From Hyposmocoma kahamanoa (lineage: Eukaryota; Arthropoda; Insecta; Lepidoptera; Cosmopterigidae), in the NCBI RefSeq assembly GCF_003589595.1, contig NW_020654289.1, positions 387,917 through 451,916 on the forward strand: a stretch of DNA of 64,000 bases, in the 5' to 3' direction. The translations under genes were made by a program, and so were the position numbers. The notes beneath the pieces were generated by a model. It saw only the letters and a list, made by a program, of their open reading frames with translations. It was not told where the DNA came from and made no database searches. Positions 57,525 to 64,000 of this stretch are shown piece by piece. The stretch's first letter is position 1. The number at the start of each line of letters is the position of its first letter.

Positions 57525-58015
57525 AATAGCCAGTTGGGTATCGTTTTCGAGGTATTTGGGGGTGCTCATAACGAATATAGCACTTATTTGTAAATCCAAC
57601 ATGACAGGCACGATTTTATTCGAAAAATCGTGCCCGCCATCTTGGATTTAGAAATGAGTACCATTTTCGTAATGAGCATCCCCAAATACCTCGAAAAGGA
57701 TATCCATATTGCATTTTTTTGATAAATCTACTCCGCCATCTTGGATTTACAAATAAGTGCTATATTCGTAATGAGCACCCTTAAATATGTCAAAAAGGAT
57801 ACCCAACTTGCCATTATTTGAGAAATCGTGCCCACCATCTTCCATTTTGAAATGCGAAAAGTCGTGTCAGCCATCATGTATCAGATATAAATGCCACTTC
57901 CATAAGGATTACCAAAAATAAATTTCTGAAAATTCTTGGCAACCATCTTGGATTTAGAAATGAATGCCACATTCTCAATGAGCACTCCCAAACAACTCGA
58001 AACGTCTATAATTTT
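57525..58015 (+). repeat. 99-bp satellite array with a head-to-head inversion
   Basis: CCATCTTGGATTTA-type blocks start at 57637, 57736 and 57835 (exactly 99 bp apart), then at 57871 and 57943 in rearranged, shortened units. Bases 57525-57617 are an inverted unit, so two units meet head to head at about 57617 with almost no spacer. The blocks TTCGTAATGAGCA and AAATACCTCGAAAA match the array at 30.2-31.7 kb. Confidence 0.85.
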
Positions 58016-58019
58016 CGTT

Positions 58020-58658
58020 GTTGATTGACAATGTCGTAGGCACCTTTAAAATCCGTTCGTTACCTTTATTTTGTCAAAATAATCATAATGAATACTACCA
58101 TTAAATAGTTCAACAACACTCGATTTACGAAAAATATTTGTAAATAGTTTTCGCCTTATTTATAGGTTTTTATGGGATTTTTACGTTTGTTTAACACTAT
58201 TTTTCACACTTGTATTCAGAACCAAAAGGAGGGTCAGAGTTCTTGGGACACACACTTCACGTATAGATATTAAATATTACTCACAACCTGCTATGTTTTT
58301 TTCATTTGTAGTTTTAGTTTCAAAATTGTCAATAAATTTTAGACATAAATTTTCCCATTCCTTTTTTCCAGTCGTTTAGAATAACTGGCGGAACTGATAT
58401 CCTATATTGCAAGGTGTTGTTCTGCACTCTCTATAAATTCTTCTACTCGATCTTCGTCCATCATAGTTAATTTGAAAAATTAACATATACACCTCACTAA
58501 CCGTGATGCAACCGACCGTGGCTGCAGCGCGAATGTCGCGCGGCCGCCGCGTGGTTGCAGCGCTTCTAGAAATTGTATGAAAAGTGACAATCGCGCGGCC
58601 GTCGCGCGGCCGCCGCGCGGCTGCAGCGCGGCTAACAGCGGCTAATTTGAACGCGCCC
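58020..58658 (-). mobile_element. DNA element with GC-rich end, inserted in the Pao element
   Basis: The right end is a 150-bp GC-rich block (58506-58658) with repeated GCGCGGCCGCCGCG and GGCTGCAGCGCGG words. It ends in GCGGCTAATTTGAACGCGCCC next to TAA. The RNase H coding sequence breaks off exactly there. A possible ORF begins 45 bp inside, on the reverse strand. The TAA flank and an accessory ORF would suit a PIF/Harbinger-type element, but the left end was not found, so class and left limit are guesses. Confidence 0.45.
58300..58461 (-). pseudogene. Possible MADF-like ORF fragment
   Basis: From an ATG at 58461 the reverse strand reads MDEDRVEEFIESAEQHLAI, a stop, then DISSASYSKR and, after a frameshift, KEWENLCLKFIDNF. 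An acidic start, a short helix with E-x-F-I, an aromatic-S-x-Y segment and a W-x-x-L-x-x-x-F helix resemble MADF (Myb/SANT-like DNA-binding) domains. Such domains accompany PIF/Harbinger transposases. The match is short and needs a frameshift plus a stop read-through, so it is a hypothesis. Confidence 0.3.
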
Positions 58659-59174
58659 TAAGTCACATATCTTCAATTTTAATAGCAACATTCCTCGGGA
58701 TGCAATATCTGCGGCATAATCACTTGACTGGACGTGATACCACTGTTTGTTATTATTTAAGTTATCTACTATTTCGACGACGCGATTAGGGCAATGATTT
58801 CCACTTATTTGGGTCGCCGTACAGCCATGAGATCACGATGGAGGAATCTGTCCAGGCATACATATGCGAAGATGGAATGTTCATTGCTGTCCCAATTTGC
58901 TTCGTGAGTTTGGAGAGGAGCAATGCTCCACATCCAATCTTGGCAAGGAAATTATTTTGAGTGGTGCGACCCTCGTTTTAGCAGCAATAAGGGTTTTAAC
59001 TTTGCCATTTGTTTCAGTTCTTATATATAATAAGGCTGCGCTTATGCGCATTGAGGTGTCACTGAATCCGTGTATTTGTGTATTTGTATTATTCATTGTT
59101 CCGAGCCATCTATCCACGTGTATGTCGTTGTTGTAAATAAAATCCTTCTTTTTCTGTTTCCATTTTGTACTCAA
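58659..59174 (-). pseudogene. RNase H region of the BEL/Pao element
   Basis: The reverse strand carries TQIHGFSDTSMRISAALLYI (first RNase H strand with the catalytic Asp in SDTS), then TLIAAKTRVAPLKIISLPRL, and towards 58690 VVEIVDNLNNNKQWYHV with DYAADIASRG. The last is the hallmark just before the integrase zinc-binding domain. These degrade the RNA strand during reverse transcription. The frame changes at least once (about 58870), and the following integrase has been replaced by the nested element. Confidence 0.8.
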
Positions 59175-59312
59175 TGTATCACTTACATTCTTTTCTAGCT
59201 ATAGTTTCTGTAACAGTATTTTTGATATTACAGTGCTTGGGGCAATCCAAGCAAGTGGATCGAATAGTTTTTGTATGTCGGATAGAATATTTCGTTTTGT
59301 TCTATATGTGTG

Positions 59313-59985
59313 TCAGACGTTGGCAGAGTAAGGTTGTAGCGAAATGTATCTGTTTAAGTCCCATACTATGCCCAATGCTTTGACTGTTCCCACAAGATTC
59401 ATATTTATTTGTGCAGAGTTCGATCTTTTTTCTTCTTCTACGGATCTCATAAATTCAAGGTTATTGGATGACCATTTGGTTAGCTGGAAACCGCCTTTTT
59501 GAATTATTTCTGTTACTGCTTTAGCCAGAGATATAGCTGTTTCTACATTATCCGCGCCATCAAGCCAATCATCCATGTAAAAGTTGTTTGTTATAGATTG
59601 TACAGTAAGTGGTTGTGACTGTCCTTCATCATGAGCTACTTGATGGAGTGTTTTGATGGCTAAGTACGGAGCGAGTAGGTGATATTCTTGCAATTCTGCC
59701 TCGCTTGTTCTTCAGATAATTCGCTGGAAGTCTGCGTCGACTCTAGTCACTAGTATATGACGATACATTTGTTTGATATCAGCCATGAAGCATCCTCGTT
59801 TCATTCGCCATTTCATTAGCAGGCTTCTCAAATATTTTTGCAGCTATGGCCCTACCAGTAGTACTTCATTTAACGAAATATTGTTCGTGCCCTTACAGGA
59901 AGCATCGAAGACAACGCGTGTTTGAGATTTCTCTTTGTCGTTACGTGGTGAGGTAAGTATACTGATCTTTTCGTTTCTTTTTCAT
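59313..59985 (-). pseudogene. BEL/Pao reverse transcriptase
   Basis: In order on the reverse strand: YLPHHVTTKR (about 59955), RVVFDAS and LNEVLLVGP (about 59910-59850), FMADIKQMYRHILV (motif A Asp, about 59790-59750), LAIKTLHQVAHDEGQ (about 59665-59620), and FYMDDWLDGADNVETAISLA (catalytic YMDD, about 59590-59530). A TKWSSNNLEFM segment and GTVKALGIVWD follow. Motifs A to E are therefore present. Stops interrupt GP*LQ and RII*RTS, so it cannot be translated whole. The second acidic residue pair (MDD) is intact. Confidence 0.85.
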
Positions 59986-59987
59986 TT

Positions 59988-60581
59988 TCAGGTATCTTCT
60001 CCATATGTCATTGCTCGATGTAATAATTTATAACCTTTGTGTATTCTTTTCAAGTCAGGCGACTTATTGAACTTCCGCTCCAGTTGCAGAAATCTTTGGA
60101 TAGCTATCTCTTTTGTGTTTCTTTCAGGTGTTCGTGGACTGTCTGTTTTGAAAGGTAATTTAGCTATGTATTTGCCTTCGTAATTTCTAGTTGTTGTTCG
60201 GTTGTAGATATTTAATATTACAGAGTCTTTTGTTAAGTGTCTGTTATTTTCAACTTCTATTTCCCATTTCGACTTTAGCATACCATCTACATCTTTCTGG
60301 TGATGCATAACGACGTAAGTATCTTCTCGTGGATTTTCAGAGATATCTCCAAAAATCAATCAACCAAGTGCTGTTTTTTGTGCAGTCTGACTGCCTGTTG
60401 GACCCCTTATTACCTTTGGTTGAACAATCTGTGCGTATTCTTTGATACAGAGAAGAAGATCTACGGAACCCGGTGTTAGGTAACTCTGATCAGTGAGGTT
60501 GAGTCCGTTAATGTGAAGCCAGGGTTGTGTAACAGTAATTGTTTTGGTGGGTAACTTTGTGGTCAGTGGTTTCGACATCAC
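59988..60581 (-). pseudogene. Pao polyprotein segment between protease and reverse transcriptase
   Basis: Two adjoining reading segments give LTPGSVDLLLCIKEYAQIV, QTALGWLIFGDISEN-like sequence across the break at 60360, then AIQRFLQLERKFNKSPDLKR and YKLLHRAMTYGE. In BEL/Pao the linker from protease to RT has exactly this series: an LLIG-type strand, a TLGW-x-x-G turn, and an LE-rF-helix before the RT fingers. A stop separates the halves at 60360. Confidence 0.72.
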
Positions 60582-60614
60582 GTAGGCCTGTATTGGTAAG
60601 CTATATTTTTGGTC

Positions 60615-60923
60615 TTACTGTGATCTTATATTAAGCTGCACCACATGCTTAAATTCTGTTCTCGTAGATCCCACTCCTGTAACGCTGCCTTTGACTTGTT
60701 GTCGTTTCAGTTTCAATGATTGAGTTGCTTTCTCGTTTATTATAAATGTTGCTTGGGAACCTTGGTCGACCAGCGCGCGTAATTTAATAATGCGGCCATG
60801 ATCGTCGTTTACTTCTACTATAGCAGTCGCCAACAATGATATTTCCTGTCTAGTAAGATGAGTCGCAATCATTGTTTTAACATGAACTGTTTCGTCCTCT
60901 TCTACTACATGTTGTGAAATCAC
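60615..60923 (-). pseudogene. BEL/Pao aspartic protease
   Basis: The 102-codon segment contains LLATAIVEVNDDHGRIIKLR, then ALVDQGSQATFI and a TGVGSTRTEFKHVVQLNI tail. The VDQGSQ turn occupies the place of the D-S/T-G catalytic loop of retroviral-type aspartic proteases, with Gln at the middle position. Such proteases cut the Gag-Pol precursor. It lies directly after the zinc-knuckle part of gag, as expected. Confidence 0.72.
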
Positions 60924-60971
60924 CGGTTGTGATGAGTTGCTTGGTGAAGCCGCTGGTTCTGTGTGCTTGGT

Positions 60972-62131
60972 CTAATGTAGCAGCAAATGATGACGTTTGT
61001 GACATATTTGACAAGATGCTGGTAATTCACATGTCGTAACTGAATGGCCTGGTACTAGACAGTTAAAACATAAATTCTTGTTTTTGACACACTCGCTTCT
61101 CTGTTTCGGTTCCATTTGTATAAATGCCTTGCAGTGACATAATGTATGACTTTCTATGCACATAATGTATTTGTTTTCTTTAGTTGATGTAATAACATGG
61201 TGTGACAATTCTTTGATTTGTTTTGTCTCTCTTATATTGTTTGACGTCACTAATTCTAAAGCTAGGTAAAGCTTCGACGTTATCGCGGTAGGCATACTCT
61301 TCCCAACTTTTATGTGTCTCTGGGTCAAACTTCTGAACTAGAAGATATATTATTATTAGGTCCCAAGAGCCAGTGTTAATTTTCAAGTTTTCTAGGTTAT
61401 TTAGGCATTCTGTTATCGTATCCAGTAAACTTTTCAATTGAGAACCTGATTGAGAAATCATTTTACGTTGATTAAATAATCTTTATAGTATGCAGTTTAT
61501 GATTATATGTTTGTTGCTATACCGTATTCAAAGCATTCCATGCAGTTGGATAATTGCTAGAATTCACTTCGATATGTTTCAATAATCCCTCTGCTGCCTG
61601 TAACGCTTGTCTTTAAATAATGAAGCTTCTGTACATCATTGAGGTTGTTATTTTCATGCACCACAGACGTGTAAACAAGTCCTTAAAAGTCGGCCATCCT
61701 TCATAATCACCGCTAAACTTAGGTAGTATAATTTTCGGTAAACGTACATTGCTCAGTGTACTGTACGGCACGTCTGGCGTGGATGTGAGCATGTCTTTTA
61801 AGTCACTTTGCAATACATTTTACAAGTCCTCGTAAACAAAGAATACTTCTTTCAAAAAATACGGCAAAATTCCCTTTTGTTTTTTAGGTGTTATTTTCAC
61901 TAACTCGTCATGTGCATTTTTGAATATTGTCCAATATTCTTCAATAATTTTTAAGCGTGCTTCTATATATCCTTTGGTTAATCGTGGCTTAGGACACTTC
62001 TTCAAGTTAATTTGTGTTTTTTGCAATAAATTTGCACCATCTTCCAACACGGAGATTAATTGTTGTAGCTCTTTTGTGGTAGCCATATTTTTACGGTGAT
62101 AATAATGCAACAATTCTTCATAGCAAGTCAC
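60972..62131 (-). pseudogene. BEL/Pao gag, in several frames
   Basis: The N-terminus (from a likely Met at about 62086, MATTKELQQLISVLEDG) is followed by a helical region ending KIIEEYWTIFKNAHDEL. Next come VRLPKIILPKFSGDYEGWPT with FKDLFT (about 61745-61690), LNDVQKLHYLK (about 61650-61615), the DLIIIYLLVQKFDPETHKSW block (about 61360-61300), and a C-terminal CFNCLVPGHSVTTC zinc knuckle (C-x2-C-x4-H-x4-C) with a second CQICHKRHH unit. Gag packages the RNA and the knuckles bind it. Frame breaks fall near 61815, 61610, 61465 and 61250. Confidence 0.83.
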
Positions 62132-62245
62132 GTAGAATACGTAAAAAGTCCTATTTCACTGCCTTACATTCAAATTATTACAATATTATAAATTTGCAAT
62201 AACGATGCGCTTCCGATCTACTGTTATCGCTCTGGAATGTGGTTC

Positions 62246-62263
62246 TTTTGTTCTCACGGGCCA
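62246..62263 (-). promoter_or_regulatory. Candidate primer-binding site
   Basis: Two bases after the LTR end the reverse strand reads TGGCCCGTGAGAACAAAA. TGG at this position is the usual start of a tRNA-complementary primer site; the tRNA was not identified. Confidence 0.35.
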
Positions 62264-62265
62264 GT

Positions 62266-62448
62266 TGACGACCGCTTCGTAATTGCTTCTATTCGACTCT
62301 AATTCGACCATATGATGATTTTATTAAGATTCACTATAAATTACTCACTATAATTTGACTATAAATTAAAGAAAAGACGCATGTGTCGTTGCAAGTGTAT
62401 TGAATAACTGGTTGAATACAGGAAGATGAGCCTAATATATACGTAACA
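62266..62448 (-). mobile_element. 5' LTR of the BEL/Pao element
   Basis: On the reverse strand it starts TGTTACGTATATATTAGG and ends GAAGCGGTCGTCA, 183 bp. It has a TG...CA frame and an AATAAA signal inside (about 62320). It lies just upstream of gag. No second LTR is available for comparison, so the ends are inferred. Confidence 0.5.
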
Positions 62449-62483
62449 ATAAATGATAGTGAAAGTAACTACAACACTGCGAT

Positions 62484-62575
62484 TTGAAGATCTGAGTGAC
62501 ACTGCAACTGTTATGGACAGACGTGTAGTTTACATCAGGCGCACAACGTATTCGTCGCGTCACTTAACATTGTAA
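62484..62575 (-). repeat. Dispersed repeat R4 fragment, reverse copy
   Basis: On the reverse strand: TGACGCGACGAATACGTTGT, TGCGCCTGATGTAAAC, ACGTCTGTCCATAACAG and CACTCAGATCTTCAAA. This is the proximal third of the repeat. Confidence 0.7.
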
Positions 62576-62779
62576 CAAAAATAAGGTCTGGAGGTGTCTT
62601 TCTTGAGCTAGTTTGAATTTCGAAAATATTTTTGTTCATTTATATCTTAATTTGTAATATTGTATTCAATTTTATTCATTCTGGAACTTGAACAGAAATG
62701 TCTCTGAAAACATGGATCTATATTTAGACTTAATTTAATAAACCAGCCTTAATTTAATATGCCTATTCATTCATTAATG

Positions 62780-64000
62780 ATGAATGGTACGTTTTATAAC
62801 AACATCTGTGCGTTCCACTCTAGTGACATTATTGCCTTGATTGAGACATTTTTAAATAGCTCTGTCTGTAAAAGACACTTACAAAGTGAGGCTGGTAACA
62901 AACATAGACGGTCTAGCGTCTATAGCGTAATGAGTTATTATTTGCTCTGGTTACTTGTAAAAAGTCAAATTCTTATTGTGTGTAGCTTATTTACCACCTA
63001 GATATAATGAAAGCCAATACCAACATGTATTATCTTAAATATTGTAATCGTTGGTGACTTAAATTTAAATTCATGTGGTGCTCACGTTCAATTCCAGTTT
63101 GAACATTTCGCTGAATTCTGTAGACTAAAGCAATATAACCAAATAAGGAACAGTTATGGAGGTATTCTGGACCTTGTTCTGTCAGATTTAAGTGGCAACG
63201 ATGTGGTAGTACGGGAGGCGATGGCCGGAGCACTTGTACCGGACGACGCATACCACCTACCGCTTGAGGTAGTGCTGCGCATGCCGCGCGGAATGAGCCC
63301 TCCATCGTCTCCCGGCCCGACAGATCAAAAATCTTGTCTTACTGACTGGAACTTTCGCAAAGCAGATTTTATGGGACTGTACCGCGATATTTCCAACTTG
63401 GACTGGACAAACGTACTCGTCCAGCAGGAAGTCGATGTTGTTGTGGAGGCTTTTTACGATAAACTCTACACCGTTATTGAAAAACATGTACCTAGAAAAC
63501 GTGCTGGTGTATCCCGGGTGCGTCAGTATCCGCCTTGATACACGCCCGAGATATATCGCCCATCGCAATTGTAAGTGTATTCAGTAAAATTTTTGAGCAC
63601 ATCTTAAACTTTCACATAAAACTGCCAGTCAGTAATCGTTTAGACCTCGCTCAACATGGATTTCGGAGTGGTCGATCCACCACTACTAACCTTATTTCAT
63701 TTGTTGACTATGTAGCATCCCAAATGGATGTAGGTCGACAGGTGGATGCCGCTTGCTTCGGTTTCATGAAGGCGTTTGACCTAGTGGACAATGATATTCT
63801 GTTGGAAAAACTTTCCGCAATAGGATTTGCACCTGGTTTGTTAAAGCTTTTTGCTAGCTATCTTGGCAACCGCAAACAGTATGTTAAATTGAAAAAATTA
63901 TAAATCTGACCATTATTTTACAAGTCCGTCCATTTTTTTAGTCAGGGTAGCATTTTAGGACCAACCCTATACCTACTCATGATCAACTCTTCCATCTTGA
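62780..64000 (+). pseudogene. Jockey-type LINE, endonuclease and reverse transcriptase remains, runs off the window
   Basis: The first part matches the apurinic-like endonuclease: SDIIALIETFLNSSV (about 62835-62880), a GDLNLN motif (about 63055), GGILDLVLSDLSG (about 63155-63195) and DDAYHLPLEVV (about 63243). The endonuclease-RT linker follows (NWNFRKADFMGLYRDI, IEKHVPRKRAG, about 63350-63510). The sequence then jumps at about 63540-63560 straight to SPIAIVSVFSKIFEHIL, AQHGFRSGRSTTTNL and KAFDLVDNDILLEKL, so an internal stretch (a couple of hundred codons in intact elements) is deleted. The usual Asp of RT motif A (xDFxKAFD) is Gly here. The QGS-x-LGP block runs to the window end. Confidence 0.82.

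Larger units (their letters stand above)
57312..62448 (-). mobile_element. BEL/Pao LTR retrotransposon, decayed and interrupted
   Basis: The reverse-strand order is LTR, primer site, gag, protease, reverse transcriptase, RNase H, then a DUF5641 segment at the far end. That is the standard Pao order, but the integrase core is missing. Between RNase H and DUF5641 lie a GC-rich-ended DNA element (about 58020-58658) and a 99-bp satellite block (57525-58015). The downstream LTR is absent. All domains carry stops or frameshifts. Confidence 0.85.

Overview
The window looks like gene-poor, AT-rich nuclear DNA from an insect, most likely a moth or butterfly. The evidence is the repeat content: tRNA-derived SINEs, a dispersed repeat with ends of the AACCGAC...GTCGGTT type, CR1/Jockey-type LINE fragments, a mariner remnant, a piggyBac-type tail, a hAT-type MITE and a BEL/Pao retrotransposon. 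I recognise several of these families from memory as common in Lepidoptera; no search was run. I found no convincing host protein gene, rRNA, functional tRNA or CRISPR array.

Layout. 1-9.1 kb is mostly unassigned AT-rich sequence with a pentamer repeat at the left edge, a perfect hairpin (5.5 kb) and one TIR-like repeat (6.4-6.8 kb). 9.1-10.1 kb holds an exon-like block, a well-formed hAT MITE with an 8-bp target-site duplication, and a SINE fragment. 13.5-14.4 kb has a perfect 24-bp hairpin, a SINE and a LINE C-terminus. 18.7-20.5 kb holds a broken LINE ORF1, a solo LTR candidate with a TATA box, and a 40-bp perfect palindrome. 22.2-23.6 kb carries a mariner remnant and a piggyBac-like cysteine-rich tail. 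25.8-45 kb is dense with SINEs and LINE 3' ends; one LINE has an intact 291-codon reverse-transcriptase fragment and sits inside a 99-bp satellite. 49-54.3 kb has a duplicated GC-rich palindromic block and more SINEs. 56.5-62.5 kb is a nest: a Jockey fragment abuts a decayed BEL/Pao element (LTR, gag, protease, reverse transcriptase, RNase H, DUF5641 domain), itself interrupted by the 99-bp satellite and by a GC-rich-ended DNA element with a possible MADF-like ORF. The right edge (62.8-64 kb) is another broken Jockey-type LINE.

Nothing here is a working gene system. Most coding-like sequence is transposon pseudogene. The most informative structures are the 596-bp hAT MITE, the shared 99-bp satellite with a head-to-head inversion, a SINE subfamily with an enlarged tRNA-like head, and a set of perfect hairpins with 4-nt loops.
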